Part shown: positions 6,815 through 13,374 of the stretch, one piece after another
How positions within the stretch are numbered: position 1 is the first letter of the stretch
How the letters are laid out: the number at the start of each line of letters is the position of its first letter
From: an uncultured Rhodospirillaceae bacterium
Lineage (GTDB): Bacteria > Pseudomonadota > Alphaproteobacteria > MPNO01
Direction of reading: 5' to 3'
Assembly (NCBI GenBank): GCA_937916005.1
Contig: CALGIA010000233.1
Location: 1-13,374, forward strand
Length of the DNA stretch: 13,374 bases
Translations under genes and position numbers: made by a program
Notes under the pieces: model-generated
Seen by the model: the letters and a program-made list of their open reading frames with translations, nothing else
Told to the model about the DNA's origin: nothing
The model's database searches: none

Positions 6815-7752
6815 GTGGGCATCGCCGCCTGGTAATAAGACAAATCCAAATAGGGCTCCGGACCGGCGAGTTCCTTGCGCGGTTCCCCGAACCTGTTGCG
6901 CAGATCGACCACGGTCTGCACGGCGTCCATATTCAGCGCGGCCTTCGGCGTGAGTCCTTCGCGTCCGGACACCAGCTGGGCCACCGAATTGGCCGCCGCT
7001 TGCGCCGACATGCCGTCCCGGTTATCGGCCAGAATGCGGGCCGCTTCGTCACGATTGGCCGGATCGAATATCCAGTCCAGGCAGGCGACATAGGCCCGGA
7101 TAAAGCGGATCAGTTCATCCTCATGGGCGGCGGCCCAGCCGCGGCACGCGCTCCCCACGGCGCTCTGATAGGGGGGCAGGGCATCGATGCTGTTGTCGAG
7201 AATGCGAAGCCCGGTCGATAAATCGCCCGACATGAAATTGTCGGTCATCAGCGCGCCGGCATGTTCGCCCGCCTTCATGGTTTCCCAGCGCCGCGTACCG
7301 ACCGGAACCAGTTCGTAGTCCTCCAGGCCAAGTCCGCCCAGCTCCAGCATACGGCGCAGCACCGACACAAAGCCCGATGATACGGCGTCGACCGCCAGGG
7401 TTTTGCCCTTGAGATCGGCATAGCTTTGGATGTCGGGCTGAACGACAAGCTGCAAATTCATCCGCGCGACCCCCATGAAGGCGAACAGATCGGGATTTTC
7501 CAGTATCTCCGCACCCTGACCTTCCTGATAAGCGACGATATTGTCGAATGCGCCAATGGCGATGTCGAATTCGCCCGCCGCCAGCCGGGTGATCTGAAAC
7601 GTCGAGGTCGGGGTGACCGTGCGTTCGACTGCAAGATTTTGTTGGGCGAAAAACCCCTTCGTTTCGCCCACATAGAGCGGCAATACGGTGGTGTTCGGGA
7701 ACACGATGACCTTGAGCGCCGCCGCTGTGTCAGTGGGTTTCGATGTCGCCAT
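6811..7752 (-). CDS. NMT1/THI5-like periplasmic-binding-fold protein lacking a signal peptide
   Basis: 313 residues with the type II periplasmic-binding fold of the NMT1/THI5-like (SsuA/TauA) group. PLYVGETKGFF (25-35), RLAAGEFDIAIGAFDNIVAY (56-75) and YADLKGKTLAVD (111-122) are the usual landmarks in the usual order. The N-terminus, MATSKPTDTAAALKVIVF, goes straight into the first beta strand with no hydrophobic leader or lipobox. No leader can be gained upstream, since an in-frame TGA lies eleven codons before the ATG (7783-7785 on the plus strand) with no ATG, GTG or TTG between. GGAG precedes the start. No cognate permease or ATPase is adjacent on its strand. It may be a cytoplasmic enzyme or sensor of this fold, as in MqnA/MqnD, DszB or 4,5-dihydroxyphthalate decarboxylase. 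The THI5 cysteine cluster is not seen. Its function is not known. Confidence 0.82.
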   Translation of the reverse strand: MATSKPTDTAAALKVIVFPNTTVLPLYVGETKGFFAQQNLAVERTVTPTSTFQITRLAAGEFDIAIGAFDNIVAYQEGQGAEILENPDLFAFMGVARMNLQLVVQPDIQSYADLKGKTLAVDAVSSGFVSVLRRMLELGGLGLEDYELVPVGTRRWETMKAGEHAGALMTDNFMSGDLSTGLRILDNSIDALPPYQSAVGSACRGWAAAHEDELIRFIRAYVACLDWIFDPANRDEAARILADNRDGMSAQAAANSVAQLVSGREGLTPKAALNMDAVQTVVDLRNRFGEPRKELAGPEPYLDLSYYQAAMPT

Positions 7753-7856
7753 CCTGATCTCCGTTCTACCCTCTAGTGGCCATCAGTCCAGTGCGCTATA
7801 GTTTTGGGGACTTGTCGGACTAGATCGTAAAGAATCAAACCACAGGGAGGAAGAAT
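7753..7856. promoter_or_regulatory. Divergent promoter region between leaderless binding-protein gene (-) and ABC importer operon (+)
   Basis: This 104-base spacer must carry promoters in both directions. It holds AGTCC at 7785-7789 and two copies of its complement GGACT at 7808-7812 and 7817-7821, nine bases apart. That could be an operator, but the half-sites are short. AGGGAGG at 7844-7850 is a strong ribosome site for the importer's binding-protein gene. No convincing -35/-10 pair was found. Confidence 0.35.
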
Positions 7857-8978
7857 ATGTTGAAAATCAAACAGGCGGGACTCTGTCTTGCCCAGATCGC
7901 AATGATCTCCGCAATGGTCGTTTCGTTCACGGGGAGCGCCGCCAAAGCCGAATTCTCGCCCGAACTCAAAGCCTTGATCGCCAAGGCGGCCGCTGAAAAA
8001 GAACTGTCTACATCGTGGGGACACACCACGGTCGGCGGATTGCCGGGCGCCAAGGCGATCGCCAAGGCAATGAACAAAAAATTCGGGATCAATATCAAGA
8101 TAAAATTTGCGGCCGGACCATCCATGGCGCGCTCCGCGGGCAAGATCATCGCCGAGGCCAAGGCCGGCCAGAAATCCTTCACCGACATTTCGCTCGGGCC
8201 GTCATTCACCGTCTCGGAGATTGTGAAGCGTGACCTCTACCGCGAGGATTTCGACTGGGTGAAGCTGCTGCCGGGGCGTATTACCCCGGATTTGCTGGAA
8301 GTCGGCAACAAGCTGGTGCGCGTTACCACCACATTGCCGGGTGTGACGATCAACACCAGCACGATGCCGGGCGGGAAAATGCCCACCAAGTTCTCAGATT
8401 TCATGAAGCCCGAATGGAAGGGCAAGATTGCGGGCACGCCTTATGCCGCAGGGTTCGAAGCGGTCTCCGCCAAATCGGTGTGGGGCCGGGAAAAATCCCT
8501 TGATCTGATCCGCAAGCTGTCGACGCAGATGGCCGGCGCGATCCGCTGTTCCGAGATCGAGCGCATCGCCAATGGCGAATTCGCAGCCCTGGTGATGGAT
8601 TGCAACCGGACCGGCGCCGATCTTTGGAAAGCCAGGGGTGCGCCGGTTGAACACATCCTGCTCGATGATTTCGCCCAGCGGCGTTACTATTATCTCGGCG
8701 TTCCCAAAAATGCGGCCCATCCCAATCTTGCCGCGCTCTATATCGTCTTCGGCATGACCGATGAAGGTCAGGCGCTTTATCGCAAGTACTGGTCGAACGA
8801 TCTTGATTCCCTGCCGGGCTCCATGCAGGGCAAGCTGGTTCACGCGATGCAGCAACGGGGCGCAAAATTTATCGACGTCACCGTGCCGTTCTGGATGGAC
8901 AACCCGGACCTCAAGACGACCAAGCGCGAGATGGTCAAGATCATCCGCGGCCGAACCAAAAAAGGCGGCAAGAAGTAA
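7857..8978 (+). CDS. ABC transporter extracellular solute-binding protein (iron/organic-solute type)
   Basis: 373-residue secreted binding protein that delivers ligand to the permease and ATPase encoded next. Residues 1-31 are a Sec signal peptide: a lysine-containing start, a hydrophobic core, and AKA before E32. The mature part has the type II binding fold of the FbpA/AfuA/PotD-like group, with FSDFMKPEWKGKIAGT (179-194) and HPNLAALYIVFGMTDEGQALY (288-308) as typical landmarks. A YYY run sits at 277-279, but not, as far as I can align it, where FbpA places its two iron-binding tyrosines. Iron is therefore not proven, and phosphonates, polyamines or organic acids are alternatives. The C-terminus is very basic. 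The ribosome site AGGGAGG is six bases from the ATG. It is the first gene of the operon. Confidence 0.9.
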   Translation: MLKIKQAGLCLAQIAMISAMVVSFTGSAAKAEFSPELKALIAKAAAEKELSTSWGHTTVGGLPGAKAIAKAMNKKFGINIKIKFAAGPSMARSAGKIIAEAKAGQKSFTDISLGPSFTVSEIVKRDLYREDFDWVKLLPGRITPDLLEVGNKLVRVTTTLPGVTINTSTMPGGKMPTKFSDFMKPEWKGKIAGTPYAAGFEAVSAKSVWGREKSLDLIRKLSTQMAGAIRCSEIERIANGEFAALVMDCNRTGADLWKARGAPVEHILLDDFAQRRYYYLGVPKNAAHPNLAALYIVFGMTDEGQALYRKYWSNDLDSLPGSMQGKLVHAMQQRGAKFIDVTVPFWMDNPDLKTTKREMVKIIRGRTKKGGKK

Positions 8979-9004
8979 GGCAGAGATTCGCTCTAAAAGC
9001 GGAA

Positions 9005-9038
9005 GGGGCCGCCGCCTAACCAGAGCGGCAGCGGCCCC
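9005..9038 (+). other. Intercistronic stem-loop between binding-protein and permease genes
   Basis: GGGGCCGC (9005-9012) pairs with GCGGCCCC (9031-9038). Beyond a C-A mismatch, GCC (9014-9016) pairs with GGC (9027-9029), leaving a ten-base loop. No T-run follows, so it is unlikely to be a full terminator. Such hairpins after the binding-protein gene commonly protect its mRNA from 3' decay or limit downstream expression, giving an excess of binding protein over membrane components. Confidence 0.6.
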
Positions 9039-9071
9039 GATTTACTTGCCTGAAATGACGAGGACCCAATA

Positions 9072-10853
9072 ATGGCACGGTCGCTGAGGCTTCCCGCGCT
9101 CCCCGGCTTTGGCGTGCGTGGCGACAGGAAACATCGCGTCGATATGTTGCCGCGGGTGATGGTCGGTCTCGTCTGCGCTGCCAGCACGATCATCCTCGGG
9201 CTGGTTCTGATGATGATCTGGATGAGTTTCTATAAGGAACTCGACGACATCCTGGATTTCTCTTTCAATTTTTCGCTGGTGAATTACGTCTCGGTCCTCA
9301 CCGACCCTTTCAATTTGAGAGTCCTGATCGACACGCTGTTATTCGCAATCATTGCGGTGCTGGTCGCCGGGTTTTTCGGCGTGCCCGCGGCGTGGCTGGC
9401 CGAGCGCACCGATATGCCGGGCAAGACGGCCCTGTTCACCTTCATGACCATCGGGCTGCTGATCCCCGGCTTCACGGTCGCCATGGGCTGGGTGTTTCTG
9501 CTGTCGGAGCGGATCGGCATCATCAATCATTTTTTGAAGAACCTTTTCGGGCTATCCGAAGCGCCGTTCAACATCGCCACGATTCTTGGCATGGGGTGCG
9601 TCGAAGGCGTCGCGCTGGCGCCGCTGACCTTCGTCATGACGGCTGCGCTGTTCCGTTCCATGGATCCGTCCCTGGAAGAGGCGTCCTACGCCAGCGGCAG
9701 CAATGTCTTGCAGACATTCAGGCGCGTTACCCTGCCGTTGATCTGGCCCGGCATCATGGCGGCCGCGATCTATGCCTTCATTATCGGTTTCGCCGCGTTC
9801 GATATTCCGGCGATCATCGGCTGGTCGAACCGCATCTACACCTTCTCGACCATCCTCTATATCTTCGTCAATTCGGATTCCGAATTGCCGAATTACGGAT
9901 ACGCCGCCGCCATGGGGGCGGTGATGATCCCGCTCGCGATCCTGTTGAGCTGGTGGTACACGCGGATGCAGCGCAATGTCGCCCGCTACCAGGTGATCAC
10001 CGGCAAGGGTTATCGGCCCCGGCTGATCAAGCTCGGGCGGGGCGTCTATCTGGCCTGGGGATTTCTTGTTGTGTATCTCTGCCTCGGCCAGGTCGTTCCC
10101 ATGGCTGCGCTGGTGTGGTCGTCTCTACTGAGTTTTTTCCAGCAACCATCCTTGCGGGCGGTTAAATCCCTTTCGCTGAGGAATTACGAGGAACTGCCCT
10201 GGGAACTGATCGCGACCGGCGCAAAGAATACCGCCATCCTGGTGGTGCTGGCGCCGACCATCGTGCTGGTGCTCAGCCTGGCGTTTTCATGGGTGGTGCT
10301 GCGCTCGCGTATTCGCCATCGCGCAATCTTCGATTTTTTCGCCTTTCTGCCCCATGCCATCCCCAACATCATTTTTGCAATCGGCTTGTTGCTGACCAGC
10401 CTTTTCGTGTTCAAGGATTACCTGCCGGTCTATGGCACGATCTGGCTGATCCTCATCGGCTTCGTGATCGTGCGGCTGAGCTACGGCACAAGGATGATGA
10501 ACGGCGCGCTGATCCAGGTGCATCGCGAACTGGAAGAGGCGTCCTATATCAGCGGGTCGCGGACCTGGGGCGTGTTCCGCACCGTGCTGATACCGCTGCT
10601 GTCCCCGGCCATGATGTATGCCTGGCTGTGGATCGCATTGTTGAGCTACCGGGAACTCACCATGGCGACGGTTCTGGGCGGGCCTGAAAGCTCTACCCTG
10701 TCGATGGTGGTGTTCGGCCTGTGGACAGTCGGCGGCATGGGCACGTCGTCGGCGCTGACGGTGATCGTCGTGTTGTGTCTGGCGCCGCTGCTGGCGCTTT
10801 ACTGGTACATATCGCGCAAAGCGAATGTGATAAGGGAGGAGCACGGCGCCTGA
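9072..10853 (+). CDS. ABC transporter permease, fused double-module (iron/organic-solute type)
   Basis: 593-residue inner-membrane permease with two binding-protein-dependent transport modules in one chain, as in FbpB/AfuB-type Fe3+ importers, so it can form the whole channel without a partner. The N-terminal helix is at about 28-52. The first module has its ATPase-contacting EAA loop at 202-221 (EEASYASGS...RRVTLP). The second EAA loop is at 488-508 (EEASYISGS...RTVLIP). The two loops are so alike that an internal duplication is visible by eye. About twelve membrane helices are expected. The region between modules (about 300-325) is basic and cytoplasmic. GAGGA at 9060-9064 lies seven bases before the ATG. 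The ATPase gene begins 36 bases after the stop. Substrate specificity is set by the binding protein and is not readable here. Confidence 0.92.
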   Translation: MARSLRLPALPGFGVRGDRKHRVDMLPRVMVGLVCAASTIILGLVLMMIWMSFYKELDDILDFSFNFSLVNYVSVLTDPFNLRVLIDTLLFAIIAVLVAGFFGVPAAWLAERTDMPGKTALFTFMTIGLLIPGFTVAMGWVFLLSERIGIINHFLKNLFGLSEAPFNIATILGMGCVEGVALAPLTFVMTAALFRSMDPSLEEASYASGSNVLQTFRRVTLPLIWPGIMAAAIYAFIIGFAAFDIPAIIGWSNRIYTFSTILYIFVNSDSELPNYGYAAAMGAVMIPLAILLSWWYTRMQRNVARYQVITGKGYRPRLIKLGRGVYLAWGFLVVYLCLGQVVPMAALVWSSLLSFFQQPSLRAVKSLSLRNYEELPWELIATGAKNTAILVVLAPTIVLVLSLAFSWVVLRSRIRHRAIFDFFAFLPHAIPNIIFAIGLLLTSLFVFKDYLPVYGTIWLILIGFVIVRLSYGTRMMNGALIQVHRELEEASYISGSRTWGVFRTVLIPLLSPAMMYAWLWIALLSYRELTMATVLGGPESSTLSMVVFGLWTVGGMGTSSALTVIVVLCLAPLLALYWYISRKANVIREEHGA

Positions 10854-10889
10854 TCGCAAAAGGACGTCGCGCCCGTCAGGGAGACCGCA

Positions 10890-11990
10890 TTGATAAGAAT
10901 AGAAAATCTGAGTTTATGGTACGGCGCCGACCGGAGTTTGCCACCGGCCGTGAATAACCTGTCGCTCGAAATCAAGAAGGGCGAATTTTACACACTGCTC
11001 GGCCCCAGCGGCTGCGGCAAGACGACGACGCTGCGCTCGGTCGCCGGGTTGGAGGAACCGCAGCTCGGCGAGATCTATATCGACGACGAACTGGTATTCT
11101 CCGACAAGAAGCAGGTCCGTGTGCCGGTCTATGACCGCAATATCGGCATGGTGTTTCAGTCCTACGCCGTGTGGCCCCATATGACCGTGTTCAACAATGT
11201 CGCCTATCCGCTGAAGAACGAACGGCCGCGACTCAGCCAAAACGCGATCCGGGACCGGGTGATGAACGCCCTCGCCCTGGTGAAGCTGGACGGGTTCGAG
11301 AACCGCCCGGCGCCCAATCTGAGCGGTGGCCAGCAGCAACGGTTGGCGCTGGCCCGCGCGCTGGTGCGGGAACCGAAGATACTTCTGCTCGACGAACCCT
11401 TGAGCAACCTGGATGCCAAGCTGCGCGAGGAGATGTGCGTCGAACTGCGCGAGATGATCAAGCGGCTGGACGTGGCGACGCTGTATGTGACCCATGAACA
11501 GATGGAAGCTCTGTCCATGTCCGACACCATCGCGGTGATGAATCAGGGTGATCTGCTGCAGGAATCGAGCCCGCTGGAAATTTACGGCGCGCCACGAAAC
11601 AGTTTCGTGGCCAATTTCATCGGCAAGTCCAACATGATTGCCGGCAAGGTCGCGTCCGTCGATCCGGCGGCGGGCGCCAAAACCTGCGTTGTCGAAACAT
11701 CAATCGGCAATTTTACCTGCCGATGGCTTGATGCGCTCGAGGTTGGGCGCGACGTGACGATGGTGATCCGGTCCGAGGATGTTGCGAAGCTGAAGCCGGA
11801 TGAGTCCGTCAACGTAAATGGGGCCGATGGGACGGTCGGTTCCGTCCTGTTCCTGGGTGATATATTTGAATACTGGGTTTCTGTGGGCGATATCGATTTG
11901 CGGATCAAATTGGAAGACGGCGATTTATCGCCCGGTGACGCCATCCGCCTGAATTTCCCCGAAGAGCGTTGCCTGGCTCTTACCCGGTAA
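10890..11990 (+). CDS. ABC transporter ATP-binding protein (FbpC/PotA-like)
   Basis: 366-residue ATPase that powers the importer from the cytoplasmic side. All nucleotide-binding motifs are intact: Walker A GPSGCGKTT (38-46), Q-loop Q90 in VFQSYAVWPHMTV, signature LSGGQ (144-148), Walker B ILLLDEP with D168 and E169, D-loop SNLDAK, and H-loop H202. The C-terminal 120 residues form the TOBE-type regulatory domain of the PotA/MalK/FbpC group. The start is TTG at 10890, with AGGGAG at 10878-10883 six bases upstream. No in-frame ATG lies near, and IRIENLSLWYG begins directly at the first beta strand of the fold. It is the third gene of the operon, and its length is normal for the family. Confidence 0.93.
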   Translation: MIRIENLSLWYGADRSLPPAVNNLSLEIKKGEFYTLLGPSGCGKTTTLRSVAGLEEPQLGEIYIDDELVFSDKKQVRVPVYDRNIGMVFQSYAVWPHMTVFNNVAYPLKNERPRLSQNAIRDRVMNALALVKLDGFENRPAPNLSGGQQQRLALARALVREPKILLLDEPLSNLDAKLREEMCVELREMIKRLDVATLYVTHEQMEALSMSDTIAVMNQGDLLQESSPLEIYGAPRNSFVANFIGKSNMIAGKVASVDPAAGAKTCVVETSIGNFTCRWLDALEVGRDVTMVIRSEDVAKLKPDESVNVNGADGTVGSVLFLGDIFEYWVSVGDIDLRIKLEDGDLSPGDAIRLNFPEERCLALTR

Positions 11991-12014
11991 AATCATGGAG
12001 CGCCTTGACGGGAA

Positions 12015-12060
12015 CCGCCGCGCGGAATGCAGTCCCATTGACTGCAAAACCATTCGGCGG
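12015..12060 (+). other. Imperfect long stem-loop after the ABC operon
   Basis: A perfect hairpin TGCAGTC (12028-12034), loop CCATT, GACTGCA (12040-12046) is enclosed by GAA/TTC (12025-12027, 12053-12055) and CCGCC/GGCGG (12015-12019, 12056-12060), with bulges GCGCG and AAACCA. No T-run follows. It could mark the 3' end of the importer mRNA or act in the leader of the next gene. Confidence 0.5.
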
Positions 12061-12082
12061 CGCGTGGAAGTCCCCCTATAAT
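12053..12082 (+). promoter_or_regulatory. Possible sigma70-type promoter for the ThDP enzyme gene
   Basis: A perfect TATAAT is at 12077-12082. The best -35 at a legal distance is TTCGGC (12053-12058, 18-base spacer), which is a poor match and overlaps the stem-loop arm. The better TTGACT at 12038-12043 is 33 bases away and too far. If it is used, transcription would start about 60 bases before the gene. Confidence 0.3.
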
Positions 12083-12136
12083 ATGCGCCACGTGATCGAT
12101 GAAATATGCGTTCCACCATACGGCGCTTGACGCCAA

Positions 12137-12142
12137 GAGGAG
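12137..12142 (+). promoter_or_regulatory. Ribosome binding site deciding the ThDP enzyme start
   Basis: GAGGAG ends directly before the ATG at 12143, which is too close for that codon to initiate. The in-frame ATG at 12152 is nine bases away and fits well, so it is taken as the start. Confidence 0.65.
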
Positions 12143-12151
12143 ATGATTGCG

Positions 12152-13374
12152 ATGGATGACGGCAGGATCAAACAGGGCGTGGGCGAAAGGACGGTCGCGG
12201 AGGCTTATCTGTCCGCACTCAAGAACCAGGGCGTGGATTATGTGTTCGCGAACCCGGGCACCGATTTCGCGCCGATCATCGAGGCCCTTGTCCAGGCCAA
12301 TGACACGGGGAAGCGATATTCCTCAATTTGTCACCGTGCCCCATGAAAACGTCGCCATGTCCATGGCTCAGGGCTATTACAAGGTCAGCGGCAAGATGGC
12401 CGGCGTCATGGTTCATGTCACCGTCGGCACCGCCAACGCCTTGTGCGGGTTAATGAACGCCTCACGCGACAACGTGCCGCTGCTGCTGGCGGCCGGGCGC
12501 ACGCCGCTTACCGAAGCCGGCGATGCCGGGTCGCGAAACGTCGGCATTCATTGGGGGCAGGAAGCCTTCGATCAGGGCGGCATGACCCGCGAATATGTGA
12601 AATGGGATTATGAATTGCGGACCGGCCAGCCCGTCGAGGATGTCATCAGGCGGGCGCTCGATATCGCCATGACGGGCCCCCGGGGACCGGTCTATTTGAC
12701 CCTGCCGCGCGAAGTTCTGGGCGGCGTGGCCGTCGAGCCAGGACCGGGCGCGACTCGCACGGCGGGCGCGGCCCGCGCTGCGGGTGCGCTACCCGGCGCG
12801 CCATCGGCAGCGGCGATTGAACAGGTGGCGGACGCCCTTGCCGGGGCGGAAAACCCGCTGATGATCTCGGGTGGAACCTTTCACAGTGCGGCGGCTTTCG
12901 CGGCGCTTGCCGAACTCGCCGATCGATACGCCTTTCCCGTGACGGAAATGTCCGGTGGCAGCATGGCGACCAGCCATCGGATGAATCTTGGCGGGCCGCC
13001 GCGTGAAATCGTGAAGGATGCCGACGTGATCGTCATATTGGATGGCGCGGTGCCGTGGATCCCCCGCTTTGGCGAACCATCGGCGGACGCCACGATTATC
13101 CAGATTGCCAGTGATCCCAATTTTCAGGATCTCCCGTTCCGCGGTCACAGGACGGACATTGCGGTGGTTGGTGAACCCAGCCTCGCCATTCCGTTGTTGC
13201 GCGATGCGCTGGCCGGCAAGCTGAAAAACAAGCAGGCCGTGGTCGATGCGCGGCGCAAGCGCATTGAGGCCAAGCGCGCCGCGATGGATGACGCGCGCGC
13301 CAAGCTGTTATCGGAAGCCCGCGACATGAGCCCGATTCATCCGGCCTGGACCGCCCATTGCCTGAATGAAATCA
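12152..13374 (+). CDS. Thiamine-diphosphate-dependent acetolactate-synthase-like enzyme, frameshifted and cut by window end
   Basis: N-terminal and central domains of a ThDP enzyme of the acetolactate synthase/oxo-acid decarboxylase superfamily. Read literally, the frame stops at TGA 12344-12346 after about 64 residues. The next frame then continues without a stop from about 12315 to the window end. Joining them with one base removed gives NPGTDFAPIIEAL...IPQFVTVPHENVAMSMAQGYY, HVTVGTANALCGLMNASRDNVP and GPRGPVYLTLPREVL. These match, as I recall, the group annotated as acetolactate synthase catalytic subunit PRK08327. The glutamate of PHEN (about residue 65) is the expected cofactor-activating residue. 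The middle domain starts near AIEQVADAL. The C-terminal ThDP-binding domain lies beyond the window. No small regulatory subunit is seen, so true acetolactate synthase activity is doubtful. It lies 161 bases after the ATPase, on the same strand. Confidence 0.85.
12307..12317 (+). other. Frameshift site within the ThDP enzyme gene
   Basis: The N-terminal part reads in the frame of 12152 up to about GAC ACG GGG AAG. The conserved sequence resumes one base later at GAT ATT CCT CAA (12315 on). Removing one base, most simply one G of the run 12307-12310 or C12314, restores a continuous enzyme of the expected spacing. It is either a real mutation or an assembly/read error in a G homopolymer. Confidence 0.8.

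Noticed and set aside
8685..8693. YYY in the binding protein as an FbpA-type iron-binding tyrosine pair
   Set aside because: Its position relative to the following VPKNAAHPNLA segment does not match where I expect the FbpA tyrosines, so iron specificity is not claimed.
8394..8865. Two minus-strand frames of about 154 residues
   Set aside because: Shadows of the secreted binding-protein gene; no family features and no ribosome sites noted.
9392..10165. A 257-residue + strand frame inside the permease region
   Set aside because: Out-of-frame shadow of the permease; the product is His/Arg-rich, lacks transport motifs and does not resemble a protein family.
12028..12060. A tRNA-like stretch (GACTGCAAAACC resembles a tRNA-Cys anticodon arm)
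   Set aside because: No acceptor stem, D-arm or TTCGA-type T-arm at the right distance; the bases are better explained by a plain hairpin.
12307..12317. Programmed ribosomal frameshifting in the ThDP gene
   Set aside because: No slippery heptamer, no internal Shine-Dalgarno at a suitable distance and no known precedent in this family; a mutation or read error is simpler.

Overview
The window reads as GC-rich chromosomal DNA from an alphaproteobacterium. The support is the codon bias, a FumC tail close to the proteobacterial form, TTG starts with strong Shine-Dalgarno sequences, and a gene mix typical of Rhodospirillales or Hyphomicrobiales. The taxon is inferred from style, not from a marker gene. 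I see no rRNA, tRNA, CRISPR array, insertion sequence or phage gene.

Left half (1-4533, all + strand): the 3' half of fumC (fumarate hydratase class II), then a 361-base stretch with no convincing gene, then a run of inner-membrane protein genes. These are a cation diffusion facilitator of the SLC30A9 (ZnT9) type, a MarC family protein whose ATG directly follows the CDF stop, a small PsiE-family membrane protein, and after 228 bases a CorA-type Mg2+/divalent metal channel.

Right half (4665-13374): this looks like an uptake and catabolism locus built from two divergent pairs. A fumarylacetoacetate hydrolase (FAH) family enzyme (- strand) diverges from two VOC-fold genes (+). The first VOC protein keeps the full metal and second-sphere residue pattern of extradiol ring-cleavage dioxygenases. 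A solute-binding-protein-like gene with no signal peptide (- strand) converges with the second VOC gene, their stops overlapping in TTAA. It diverges from a three-gene ABC importer operon (+): secreted binding protein, double-length fused permease, and ATPase. Downstream lies the 5' two-thirds of a thiamine-diphosphate-dependent acetolactate-synthase-like enzyme. It carries one extra base near 12307-12314 that breaks the frame, and it runs off the window.

Taken together, the right half suggests import of a small organic acid, aromatic or metal-chelated compound followed by ring cleavage, C-C hydrolysis and a ThDP-dependent step. The substrate cannot be read from the sequence and the pathway is inference. 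The points most worth a second look are the leaderless binding protein, the extradiol-like VOC protein beside an FAH enzyme, the frameshift in the ThDP enzyme, and the hairpin between the binding-protein and permease genes.
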